Of a stretch of 40,227 nucleotides of DNA, positions 1-7,434 are shown piece by piece. Made by a program: the position numbers and the translations under genes. Each line of letters begins with the position of its first letter. Position 1 is the stretch's first letter. The stretch is from Lachnospiraceae bacterium (GTDB lineage Bacteria > Bacillota > Clostridia > Lachnospirales > Anaerotignaceae), in assembly GCA_019422065.1 (NCBI GenBank), contig JAHZEA010000001.1, forward strand, positions 120,159 through 160,385, in the 5' to 3' direction. The notes under the pieces are model-generated. The model saw only the letters and a list, made by a program, of their open reading frames with translations. It ran no database searches and was not told where the DNA came from.

Positions 1-195
1 CTGGTCATCGAGGCCGCAACCGAAGATATGGAAGCAAAGAAGGCACTGTTTGCATTTGTCAGCTATAAATTCCGGAATGCTTACTCTCCAGTCTCCTGTT
101 CTAAAATCAGCGGCTGTACCGCCTTCGTAAACTTCTCCGCCAGGAGTTATATCTTTCCAGTTTATGTTTTCATTTATAAAATCTACTGATGACAT
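1..195 (-). CDS. 2-oxoacid:ferredoxin oxidoreductase delta subunit, N-terminal fragment
   Basis: This is the first ~55 residues of a small ferredoxin-like subunit that carries electrons from the pyruvate/2-oxoacid oxidoreductase core. It starts with ATG at 195, overlapping the gamma-subunit stop by one base (TAATG), with CAGGAGG inside the gamma gene as ribosome site. The reading contains GDWR and KCKQCLLCF, the expected start of a [4Fe-4S] motif. The normal continuation (x3-C-P) is missing: after CLLCF the frame reads HIFGCGLDDQ. On the other strand those last bases read like 3-hydroxybutyryl-CoA dehydrogenase, so only about 55-195 is trusted as native and the rest may be an assembly join. 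Whether the substrate is pyruvate or a branched-chain oxoacid cannot be told. Confidence 0.72.
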   Translation of the reverse strand, partial: MSSVDFINENINWKDITPGGEVYEGGTAADFRTGDWRVSIPEFIADKCKQCLLCFHIFGCGLDDQ

Positions 196-767
196 TATTT
201 TACCTCCTGTAATGACATTCTAAGAGCATTCATGTTGCCCTCGATAACCTCCGGTTTGGAAGCAAATTTATGTTTATATGAACCTTCCATTTCTTTAAGG
301 AATGATTCGTCGTCCATTATGCCTGTAACCTTAACTATAGCCGCAAGCATAGGTGAGTTAGGGAAGTATTTGCCAAGAGCCGCAACGGAAATCTTTCTTG
401 CGTCTACTGTATAAACTCTGCCCTCATATCCTTTAAGGAGCGGTCTCATCTCATCTGGTGTTTTAGCTGAGTTAATAACAATAGCTCCGTCTTTTTTAAG
501 ACCCTTTGTTACGTCTACGCACTCAAGAAGTGTTTCGTCTACTACTACTACAAATTCAGGGTCGTAAATATTTGAATGAACTCTAATTGGGTCATCACTT
601 ATTCTGTTATAAGCAGTAATAGGAGCACCCATTCTTTCTGGGCCGTATTCTGGGAAGCCCTGAACATATTTACCAGTGTTAAACGCTACATCGGCAAGAA
701 GAAGGGAAGCTGTTTTTGCACCCTGACCGCCGCGTCCGTGCCATCTTATTTCCAATACATTTGACAA
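195..767 (-). CDS. 2-oxoacid:ferredoxin oxidoreductase gamma subunit (PorC/VorC type)
   Basis: The 190-residue product is the gamma subunit of a heterotetrameric 2-oxoacid:ferredoxin oxidoreductase, which oxidatively decarboxylates pyruvate or amino-acid-derived oxoacids to acyl-CoA with reduction of ferredoxin in the cytoplasm. It has the family start RWHGRGGQGAKTAS, the GFPEYGPERMGAP segment and the late PNSPMLAA segment; length is normal. The start is TTG at 767, nine bases after AAGGAGG; no better ATG exists. The delta gene follows with a one-base overlap, and alpha and beta are expected beyond the window. A consensus sigma-54 promoter lies upstream and a sigma-54 activator gene is divergent, pointing to substrate-induced control as in amino-acid-fermenting clostridia (inference). 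Confidence 0.9.
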   Translation of the reverse strand: MSNVLEIRWHGRGGQGAKTASLLLADVAFNTGKYVQGFPEYGPERMGAPITAYNRISDDPIRVHSNIYDPEFVVVVDETLLECVDVTKGLKKDGAIVINSAKTPDEMRPLLKGYEGRVYTVDARKISVAALGKYFPNSPMLAAIVKVTGIMDDESFLKEMEGSYKHKFASKPEVIEGNMNALRMSLQEVK

Positions 768-819
768 GATAAATTACCTCCTTGTATTCTTTTTTAATTT
801 GAACCTGTATTTATAAATA

Positions 820-836
820 GCAAATGCCGTGCCAAA
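820..836 (-). promoter_or_regulatory. Sigma-54 (-24/-12) promoter for the oxidoreductase operon
   Basis: On the minus strand this reads TTGGCACGGCATTTGCT, a match to the YTGGCACG-N4-TTGCW consensus. The GG (833-832) and GC (821-820) elements have exactly ten bases between them, as sigma-54 requires. The expected transcript start near 808 leaves a leader of about 40 bases before the TTG start at 767. Confidence 0.85.
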
Positions 837-1085
837 AAATAACCCAAATTAAAAAAAATTTATTTTTTTTATTTCACATAAACAAAAATAAAATATTTTA
901 TATAAATTCATTCTAAAACAAAGCTTTTAAATCACATATTTTCGGCAGCTGAAAGTTATTTCGGCACATAAAAAATTAAATTATTTTTTTATATATCCAA
1001 AAGTCGAAAAACGTCATTTAATTTTTATGTAAACAATTTATTTTTGTTGTAATTTGTGTTATTATTGTTATAAAATTTGTTGTAA
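837..1085. promoter_or_regulatory. AT-rich divergent intergenic region, probable activator-binding zone
   Basis: No gene is visible. The stretch separates the sigma-54 promoter from the divergent activator gene and is where upstream activator sites would be expected. Two direct copies of TTTCGGCA (about 940-947 and 959-966) lie 19 bases apart, roughly two helical turns, and are weak candidates for activator half-sites. The rest is A/T-rich without clear dyads. Confidence 0.4.
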
Positions 1086-1102
1086 TTGTTACACTGTAAC
1101 AA
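1086..1102. promoter_or_regulatory. 17-bp perfect palindrome before the activator gene
   Basis: TTGTTACA-C-TGTAACAA is a perfect 8-bp inverted repeat around one central base. It ends three bases before the CGGAGG ribosome site of the gene at 1118. The position suits an autoregulatory operator; the protein that binds is unknown. Confidence 0.55.
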
Positions 1103-1117
1103 ACCGGAGGTAACATT

Positions 1118-2542
1118 ATGGAAGATGTTTTAAAACTGCTTGACAGTACAGAAATATATAAAAGAGTACTTGACCATGCCGATGAAGGTGTAAATGTTGT
1201 TGATAAAACAGGCATGCTTATATTTGTTAATAAAGTTTCGGCCGAGTACTGTAATTCCCAGCCTTCCGAAATGATAGGCCGGCAGATAGAGGATTTTTAT
1301 CCAAACGCCATGCTTTTAAATGTAATACGCACTAAAAAAGCCGTTTTAGGGGAAAAAATACATTTTGTTGGCAAAAAAAAATACGTCTGTTCCAGTTTTC
1401 CCATTGAGCTAAACGGTAAATTTGTAGGAGCGTACTCGGTTTTCCGCGATGTTCAGGAAATAGAAGACTTAAACCGCCGTGTACGCTATCTTGAAATGCA
1501 GGTATCCCTTACAAAGCCTGAAGCCGATATGGCTTCTGTTGTAAACTACGGCGGAACACTTAACGAAGTATTTAACAAAGCCAAAAGAGCCGTAGGCAGC
1601 ATAGGCGGGCCAAGGCACTCTATTATAACAGGCGAAAGCGGAACAGGTAAAACCATGCTGGCAAACCTTATGTATAACTATGCCAAAAAAATAGGCGTTA
1701 TAGGCCAAAATGCACCTTTTATAGAAATAAACTGTGCCCAGTTTACAAACCCGGATATAGCCGCTATGGAAATATTCGGCAGTGAAGAAGGCGCATACAC
1801 GGGTTCAAAGAAAAAGCCGGGACTTTTTGAGCAGGCTCACGGAGGAATACTGTTTCTTGATGAGGCCCATACACTTGAAAACTACCAAAACCTGCTTTTA
1901 AAAGCCATTGAAAGCGGTAAAATACGACGCATAGGCGGCAGCAAAGACATAAAAATAAATGTAATTATAATAGCCGCTTCCACAAGGGACTTAAAAGATG
2001 TGCTTCTGCCGGAACTTTACCAAAGGCTTGCCCAGTACGAAATGTATCTTCCTTCATTAAGGGAAAGAAGCCTTGAGGAAAAAGAACAGCTTTTTAACCA
2101 TTTTGTTAAAAAATACGAGCAGGCCGTTAAAGAAGCCCACAACATTAACTACCACGTTAAATTTACGCCAAAGGCCAAGCAAATGCTCTTAAATGCTGTT
2201 TATCCGCGTAATGTGCGCCAGTTCAGGGATGTTATAAACTACAGTATAGACTCATCATCACCGCTGCTTGAGGATATAGCCGGACAAAGTGATATAGTAA
2301 ATACTGTAACGGAAAAAGATATTCCTTTTGATATTGCAGAAATTGAAGTGCCTAAAAATGAAAATCCAGCACCAGAAACAGAAATTAAAGAAGAAAAAAT
2401 AACACCGGAAGTTGCAAAAATAATTAATAGAATGCTCAAAGAAGGCAAAGGCCCAAGAAAAATTTCAAATGAGCTTAAAGCCCTTGGCTACCCAATAGAG
2501 TATTATAAAGTTGCCTACTATATTAAAACAAACAAAAAATAA
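1118..2542 (+). CDS. PAS-domain sigma-54-interacting transcriptional activator
   Basis: A 474-residue enhancer-binding protein. Residues ~12-115 form a PAS sensor domain, ~115-135 a linker helix and ~145-385 the AAA+ motor, with Walker A GESGTGKT (172-179) and Walker B ILFLDEA (244-250). The sigma-54-contacting GAFTGA loop reads GAYTGS (225-230), a conservative but non-standard version. The C-terminal ~50 residues (EGKGPRKISNELKALGYP) look like a resolvase-like helix-turn-helix instead of the usual Fis type. The start ATG follows CGGAGG by seven bases. It is divergent from the oxidoreductase genes, which have a -24/-12 promoter, so it most likely activates them. The PAS ligand is unknown. Confidence 0.9.
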   Translation: MEDVLKLLDSTEIYKRVLDHADEGVNVVDKTGMLIFVNKVSAEYCNSQPSEMIGRQIEDFYPNAMLLNVIRTKKAVLGEKIHFVGKKKYVCSSFPIELNGKFVGAYSVFRDVQEIEDLNRRVRYLEMQVSLTKPEADMASVVNYGGTLNEVFNKAKRAVGSIGGPRHSIITGESGTGKTMLANLMYNYAKKIGVIGQNAPFIEINCAQFTNPDIAAMEIFGSEEGAYTGSKKKPGLFEQAHGGILFLDEAHTLENYQNLLLKAIESGKIRRIGGSKDIKINVIIIAASTRDLKDVLLPELYQRLAQYEMYLPSLRERSLEEKEQLFNHFVKKYEQAVKEAHNINYHVKFTPKAKQMLLNAVYPRNVRQFRDVINYSIDSSSPLLEDIAGQSDIVNTVTEKDIPFDIAEIEVPKNENPAPETEIKEEKITPEVAKIINRMLKEGKGPRKISNELKALGYPIEYYKVAYYIKTNKK

Positions 2543-2628
2543 CTTTGTTGTGGTTATTTAAAATATATAGTACAATACATATTGTTTAGTTTTACAGTTG
2601 TTGTTTACAGGAAGGATTGTTTATTAAT

Positions 2629-3501
2629 ATGTGGATTGCCGATAAATGGAACACTTATGAAGTTTTGGACTGCTCAGAAGGCGAAAAACTTGAGCGCTGG
2701 GGCGACTATACACTTGTGCGTCCTGACCCGCAGGTTATATGGAATACAAAAAAATCATCACAATGGAAAAAAGTAAACGGCCACTACCACCGCTCAAGCA
2801 AAGGCGGCGGAGAATGGGAGTTTTTCAGTCTGCCTGAACAGTGGAGCATAGACTATAAGAGTCTTGGCCTTACATTTAACTTAAAACCTTTTAAGTTTAA
2901 GCATACAGGCGTTTTTCCGGAACAGGCCGTTAACTGGGAATGGTTCAGCCAGAAAATAAAAGACGCAAAGGCACAGGGCCGCGAAATTAAAGTTTTAAAC
3001 CTTTTTGCATATACCGGCGGAGCAACACTTGCAGCGGCAAAAGCAGGTGCCAAAGTTACCCATGTAGATGCTTCAAAGGGCATGGTAAACTGGGCAAAAG
3101 AAAATGCCAAATCTTCCGGGCTTGAAAACGCGCCTATACGCTGGATAATAGATGACTGCGTTAAGTTTGTAGAGCGGGAAATAAGACGTGAGAATTTTTA
3201 TGACGCCGTAATAATGGACCCGCCAAGCTACGGCAGAGGACCTAAAGGCGAAATTTGGAAAATAGAAGACGCAGTTTATTCTTTAATAGAGCTTTGCTCA
3301 AATGTTCTTACAAAAGACCCGCTTTTTTATCTTATAAGCTCTTACACCACAGGCCTTCAGCCGGCAGTTTTAACATATATGTTAAGCACAGTTATGATTC
3401 CTAAGTTCGGCGGAAAGGCATTTGCTGAAGAAATAGGCCTTCCTGTAAAAAGTACAGGCCTTGTACTTCCTTGCGGTGCTTCCGGCAGATGGGAGAAATA
3501 A
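2629..3501 (+). CDS. Class I SAM-dependent methyltransferase (RlmI/COG1092-like)
   Basis: A 290-residue methyltransferase. The SAM-binding motif VLNLFAYTGGATLAAAKAGA is followed by acidic HVDASKGMVNWAKENA and by the catalytic-type motif MDPPSYGRGPKGE, the order of the COG1092 RNA methyltransferase group. It lacks the N-terminal PUA domain of RlmI, so the substrate (rRNA, or other) is not assigned. ATG at 2629 is preferred; an in-frame TTG at 2617 directly abuts the AGGAAGG ribosome site and is unlikely. It is monocistronic, closed by a strong terminator. Confidence 0.85.
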   Translation: MWIADKWNTYEVLDCSEGEKLERWGDYTLVRPDPQVIWNTKKSSQWKKVNGHYHRSSKGGGEWEFFSLPEQWSIDYKSLGLTFNLKPFKFKHTGVFPEQAVNWEWFSQKIKDAKAQGREIKVLNLFAYTGGATLAAAKAGAKVTHVDASKGMVNWAKENAKSSGLENAPIRWIIDDCVKFVEREIRRENFYDAVIMDPPSYGRGPKGEIWKIEDAVYSLIELCSNVLTKDPLFYLISSYTTGLQPAVLTYMLSTVMIPKFGGKAFAEEIGLPVKSTGLVLPCGASGRWEK

Positions 3502-3513
3502 AAGCAAAAATTT

Positions 3514-3558
3514 AGCGCTATATCCGTAATTAAAAATACGGATACGGCGCTGTTTTTT
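3514..3558 (+). terminator. Rho-independent terminator after the methyltransferase gene
   Basis: The stem pairs AGCGCTATATCCGTA (3514-3528) with TACGGATACGGCGCT (3537-3551), with one mismatched pair, and is followed by a run of six T. Confidence 0.85.
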
Positions 3559-3619
3559 GGGAAAAAATGAGATTAAGATGATTGAGATGACTGTTTATAA
3601 AATATTTATGTAATGCAAT

Positions 3620-3997
3620 TTATTCGTAATAGTCACACTTTTGGCACCTTGTTAAAGCGCTTTCATCTACATGCTTATAAAAAAAGCCTGACCACTTGCA
3701 AATGCTGTATAAAATAGGCACTATTGACTTGCCTTTTTCGGTAAGTGAATACTCTACTCTTGGCGGAATTTCATCATATGATTTTCTGCATACAATATCA
3801 TCGGCAATAAGCTGTTTTAATGTAGAAGCTAAAACAGCATCTGTAATATTGCACATTTCTTTTCTTATTTCGCTGTAGCGCAAAGTATCCATAGCCGCCA
3901 AAACACAAATAATTCTTGACTTCCATTTTCCGCCGAATATTTCAAGGCCGTACTCCAGCGGGCAGCGAATATCTTCCTTTAATTTTTTCTGATACAT
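3620..3997 (-). CDS. HxlR-family winged-helix regulator
   Basis: A 125-residue HxlR/YodB-type DNA-binding protein. The family signature CPLEYGLEIFGGKWK sits near the N-terminus, followed by the LRYSEIRKEM helix and the wing RVEYSLTEKGKS. The cysteine before PLEY is the conserved residue that senses thiol-reactive or redox stress in YodB/HypR relatives; a second pair, CQKC, lies in the C-terminal tail. ATG at 3997, nine bases after AAAGGAG, is preferred over an in-frame TTG at 4003 only three bases away. It lies downstream of the flavin-type protein gene on the same strand and may be co-transcribed with it. Confidence 0.88.
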   Translation of the reverse strand: MYQKKLKEDIRCPLEYGLEIFGGKWKSRIICVLAAMDTLRYSEIRKEMCNITDAVLASTLKQLIADDIVCRKSYDEIPPRVEYSLTEKGKSIVPILYSICKWSGFFYKHVDESALTRCQKCDYYE

Positions 3998-4086
3998 AAA
4001 CAAAGGCTCCTTTCACTGCCAATTATACAATACAACGCGTGTGCTTTAAAGTAACTATTAAATTTATAAGTAATATAAAACTAAAA

Positions 4087-4482
4087 TTACAGGATTTTTT
4101 TATTTTCTGGTCCCGGTGTTGTTACAATAACTTTTTCTGGTGTAATAATCAAAGCACCCTTTGCTGTTGCTGCACCGTGGAAAAGCTGGTCAGCCATTTT
4201 TTTAAATATATCTACTACAGGGCCTTCTGTAACATACTCGGCTGTTCCCTTAACCTGATAGCCTTCTGATGTTTTCATATCATAAGCAGAAACAGCAACT
4301 TTGCCGTTGTTTGCCTTTATATTATTTAATGTAGTCTCTAAAAATACATCGCCTACAATAAGCTTTCCGTCATCAGTAACATCTTTAAAACCAACCGGAA
4401 CAACATTAGGCTCGCCGTTTGCACATGTTGCCAAATCCCACATATTATCCTTTAAAACTTTAACAACATTTTCATTCATCAT
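4087..4482 (-). CDS. Pyridoxamine 5'-phosphate oxidase-like (split beta-barrel) protein
   Basis: A 131-residue protein of the FMN-binding split-barrel family. It shows the short-family pattern: WDLATCANGEPNVVPVGF (strand-turn-strand), GKLIVGDVFLETTLNNI and KVAVSAYD, then GYQVKGTAEYVTEGP. Members are flavin reductases or heme/flavin-binding proteins; the substrate here is unknown. The ribosome site GGGGGGA precedes two consecutive ATG codons (4482 and 4479). The HxlR gene follows ~90 bases downstream, and HxlR regulators often control such oxidoreductases, so a redox-response pair is plausible. Confidence 0.82.
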   Translation of the reverse strand: MMNENVVKVLKDNMWDLATCANGEPNVVPVGFKDVTDDGKLIVGDVFLETTLNNIKANNGKVAVSAYDMKTSEGYQVKGTAEYVTEGPVVDIFKKMADQLFHGAATAKGALIITPEKVIVTTPGPENKKIL

Positions 4483-4609
4483 TATTAGTCCCCCCTGATT
4501 AGATTTAATTTTTAATACAATATTATTATATAACACAGCTCAAATAAGCCAATATATTAATGAATTTATTACTTACTAATAAATTTAATAGTATTAGCTC
4601 TACTTTCCG

Positions 4610-4631
4610 CAGGTTGTAAAAACACAACCTG
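4610..4631. promoter_or_regulatory. Inverted repeat upstream of the HTH-desulfoferrodoxin gene
   Basis: CAGGTTGT-aaaaac-ACAACCTG is a perfect 8-bp inverted repeat 36 bases before the start at 4668. It has no following T-run of terminator type, so an operator bound by the downstream XRE protein is the simplest reading. Confidence 0.5.
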
Positions 4632-4667
4632 TAATGTATTCTGTTTTTGAAAGGAAAGTGATTAAAA

Positions 4668-5252
4668 ATGAATACCTATGTTACAGGCGAAACAGTAAAA
4701 AGCCTTAGGTCAAAATTAAATTTAACCCAAGCCCAGCTTGCCGAAAAATTAAATGTAAGCCACAAAACCGTTTCAAAATGGGAAACGGGCAAAGGCCTTC
4801 CTGACATAACACTTATTGAGCCTTTGGCAAAAGCTTTGCAAATTTCGGTACCGGAGCTGTTTTCAGGTGAAAAGATTATAAACACAAACCGCTCGGCAAA
4901 CATTTCACGTTCTTCTTTATATGTCTGCCCTGTATGCGGCAATATATTCCACTCAACAGGTAAAGCTCTTATTTCTTGCTGTGGAATAACTCTTCCGCCT
5001 CTTGAGTATGAAGAAATAGACGATTCTCACAGTGTTATATGCGAAAAGATAGACGGCGAGCATTATATAACAATAAACCACGAAATGACAAAACAGCACT
5101 ATATTTCTTTTATAGCTTACAGCACATCAGACCGTTTTGAAATAGTAAAGCTCTATCCCGAAGGCACAGCCCATGCACGTTTTATGCCCCGGGGCCGCGG
5201 AATGCTTTATTGGTACTGCAACAGGCATGGTTTATTCTGTCAGAGAATATAA
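4668..5252 (+). CDS. XRE-family regulator fused to a desulfoferrodoxin-like (superoxide reductase) module
   Basis: A 194-residue two-part protein. Residues 7-65 are a Cro/C1-type helix-turn-helix (LNLTQAQLAEKLNVSHKTVS). Residues 85-113 carry C87-x2-C90-GNI...C104-C105-G, the desulforedoxin Fe(Cys)4 pattern. Residues ~118-190 match the superoxide-reductase domain: H121, H138 (NHEM), H144 (KQHYI), C184 and H187 (CNRHG). The spacings 17/6/40/3 are close to the 20/6/41/3 of desulfoferrodoxin, so all five Fe(His)4(Cys) ligands appear present. The Glu-Lys normally before the first His (EKHVP) is replaced by Asp-Ser. A redox- or superoxide-sensing regulator is inferred; enzymatic activity is uncertain. 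ATG follows GAAAGGAAAG. Confidence 0.85.
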   Translation: MNTYVTGETVKSLRSKLNLTQAQLAEKLNVSHKTVSKWETGKGLPDITLIEPLAKALQISVPELFSGEKIINTNRSANISRSSLYVCPVCGNIFHSTGKALISCCGITLPPLEYEEIDDSHSVICEKIDGEHYITINHEMTKQHYISFIAYSTSDRFEIVKLYPEGTAHARFMPRGRGMLYWYCNRHGLFCQRI

Positions 5253-5253
5253 C

Positions 5254-5282
5254 AAAAGGCACAGTATTTACTGTGCCTTTTT
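5254..5282. terminator. Bidirectional terminator between the XRE gene and ftsH
   Basis: AAAAGGCACAGTA and TACTGTGCCTTTT form a 13-bp perfect inverted repeat with A/T tails on both sides, serving the two convergent genes. Confidence 0.88.
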
Positions 5283-5292
5283 ATAGTTTAAC

Positions 5293-7131
5293 TTATTTAT
5301 TGAGTATTTCCATAAACTCCTCACCTGTTATTGTTTCTTTTTCAAGAAGATAAGAAGCCAGTTCATGGAGTTTATCTATATTCTCGCGAAGTATTGAGAT
5401 TGCTTTTTCGTGGCCCGCCTTAACAGTTGCAACTACTTCTTTATCTATTAAAGACGATGTTTCAGCTGAGCATGCAAGGGATGTATCTCCGCCTAAATAC
5501 TGGTTATTTACTGTTTCAAGTGCTACCATGTCAAACTCACGGCTCATACCATAGCGTGTAATCATAGCTCTTGCAAGTTTTGTTGCCTGCTCAATATCGT
5601 TAGAAGCTCCTGTTGTTATGGTGTTGAATATAAGCTCCTCAGCAGAACGGCCGCCCGTAAGGGTTGCAATTTTGTTTTGAGCTTCTTCTTTGCTCATAAG
5701 GTATTTTTCGCCTTCTTCTACCTGCATTGTGTAGCCTAAAGCACCGGAAGTACGCGGTATAATAGTAATTTTAGTAACAGGGGCTGAATTGCTCTGTTTA
5801 GCCGCTACAAGTGCATGGCCAATCTCGTGATAAGCCACAACCTTCTTTTCGTAAGGCGATAAAACGGCATTCTTTCTTTGGTATCCTGCTATAACAGTTT
5901 CAACGCTTTCTTCCAAGTCTTCCTGTTTAACAACATTCCTGCCCATTCTTACAGCTCTTAAAGCCGCTTCATTTACAATATTGGCAAGCTCGGCACCGGA
6001 AGCGCCGGAAGTAGCCCTTGCTATTGCGCCAAAATCAATATTGCTGTCCATTTTAACATCTTTTGCATGTACTTTTAATATAGCTTCACGTCCGTTTAAG
6101 TCCGGAAGCTCAACAGGTATTCTTCTGTCAAAACGTCCCGGTCTTAAAAGTGCCGGGTCAAGGCTTTCCGGCCTGTTAGTAGCCGCCAGTATAACAACAC
6201 CTTTTCTGCCGTCAAAACCGTCCATTTCAGTAAGGAGCTGGTTTAATGTCTGCTCACGCTCGTCGTTTCCGCCTAAACCGCTTCCACTGTCACGTTTTTT
6301 ACCTATGGTGTCAATCTCATCTATAAACACAATACAAGGTGCCTTTTCGTTAGCCTGTTTAAAAAGGTCACGTACCTTTGCGGCGCCCATGCCCACAAAC
6401 ATTTCAACAAATTCAGAGCCGGATATAGAGAAAAACGGCACTTTAGCTTCACCGGCTACAGCCTTTGCCAAAAGTGTTTTACCAGTTCCCGGAGGGCCTA
6501 CAAGAAGCGCGCCTTTAGGCAGTTTAGCGCCTATTGCCGAGTATTTCTGCGGATTATGAAGGAAATCAACTATTTCTGTAAGGGCATCTTTTGACTCTTC
6601 TTCTCCTGCTACATCATCAAATGTAACGCCTGTTTCAGTTTCAGCATATATTTTGGCATTGGCCTTTCCAAATGTCATAGCCGGGCCGCCGCCCATTTTT
6701 TTCATCACCATTTTAGATATTAACTGGCCTATTCCTATAAATATGAATATAGGTAAAAGCCATGTAAGTATTACGCTTAAAAGAGAGCTGTTTTGTTTTA
6801 CCGTTTCTGAGCCATATTTAACATTATGGTCTGTAAGCCTCTGCATAAGGCTGTCATCCGGGAAAACACCTGTTTTGTAGTAAGCTGTTTTTCCGTCTTC
6901 GTCAGTAGCTGAAAATACTAATTCCTGTTTTGAGGAGTCCATAACAACTTCAGTTACTTTATTTTCATCCACCATTGTAATGAAATCGCTGTAACCTACT
7001 TCTTTAACACGTGCCTCCATAACAGACGGGAAAAACAGAGCATTTAAAAGCATTACTACTACAAGTATTATAAAATAATAGTATATAATGGATTTTTTGG
7101 GTCTGTTGTCACCTTGGTTGTTTTCAATCAT
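5293..7131 (-). CDS. ftsH: ATP-dependent zinc metalloprotease FtsH
   Basis: A 612-residue membrane-anchored AAA+ protease for quality control of membrane and short-lived cytosolic proteins. Two membrane segments (~15-35 and ~116-138) flank the extracytoplasmic domain. The AAA+ module has Walker A GPPGTGKT (212-219), Walker B IVFIDE (267-272) and second-region homology RPGRFDRR. The zinc protease motif is HEIGH (435-439). Length is typical for the family. ATG at 7131 follows AAGAAAGGACGG. It is last in a same-strand run glnS, zinc-ribbon protein, cyclo-ligase, small Cys protein, ftsH. A hairpin CAAGGC-tttt-GCCTTG (7157-7172) lies in its leader. Confidence 0.97.
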   Translation of the reverse strand: MIENNQGDNRPKKSIIYYYFIILVVVMLLNALFFPSVMEARVKEVGYSDFITMVDENKVTEVVMDSSKQELVFSATDEDGKTAYYKTGVFPDDSLMQRLTDHNVKYGSETVKQNSSLLSVILTWLLPIFIFIGIGQLISKMVMKKMGGGPAMTFGKANAKIYAETETGVTFDDVAGEEESKDALTEIVDFLHNPQKYSAIGAKLPKGALLVGPPGTGKTLLAKAVAGEAKVPFFSISGSEFVEMFVGMGAAKVRDLFKQANEKAPCIVFIDEIDTIGKKRDSGSGLGGNDEREQTLNQLLTEMDGFDGRKGVVILAATNRPESLDPALLRPGRFDRRIPVELPDLNGREAILKVHAKDVKMDSNIDFGAIARATSGASGAELANIVNEAALRAVRMGRNVVKQEDLEESVETVIAGYQRKNAVLSPYEKKVVAYHEIGHALVAAKQSNSAPVTKITIIPRTSGALGYTMQVEEGEKYLMSKEEAQNKIATLTGGRSAEELIFNTITTGASNDIEQATKLARAMITRYGMSREFDMVALETVNNQYLGGDTSLACSAETSSLIDKEVVATVKAGHEKAISILRENIDKLHELASYLLEKETITGEEFMEILNK

Positions 7132-7239
7132 TATTATCCGTCCTTTCTTAATTTAACAAGGCTTTTGCCTTGAGCATAATTAATTTTATAATAAAACTAT
7201 ATTAAGCACAATACCCAGCCCCATAAATTAACAGTAAAT

Positions 7240-7422
7240 TTACATTTGCTTTTTTACTATTTTGTACTCATCGTACAGCTGATAATACGGACAATTATAA
7301 AAAGATGATGACATAAATTTTTCCATTTCATCTTCATCAAGATTAACAAGGCATACGTAATATCCGCACTCCTCATCGTAAAAATAATTCATACAGCTTT
7401 TGCAGTTAGTCTGTTTTTTCAT
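7240..7422 (-). CDS. Small Cys-containing protein (DUF6472-like)
   Basis: A 60-residue protein with two CxxC-like clusters: CKSCMNYFYDEECGYYVC near the N-terminus and an NCPYY segment later, with the acidic NLDEDEMEKF between. This resembles the short DUF6472 proteins of clostridia, recalled from memory and not searched; function unknown, metal binding plausible. ATG at 7422 follows AAAGGTGG by five bases; the in-frame GTG at 7431 lies inside that ribosome site and is rejected. The T-run of the preceding terminator touches this ribosome site. Confidence 0.72.
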   Translation of the reverse strand: MKKQTNCKSCMNYFYDEECGYYVCLVNLDEDEMEKFMSSSFYNCPYYQLYDEYKIVKKQM

Positions 7423-7434
7423 AAATACCACCTT

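Noticed and set aside
5981..6559. 192-codon plus-strand frame opposite ftsH
   Set aside because: Shadow of the AAA+ domain; no ribosome site or recognisable product.
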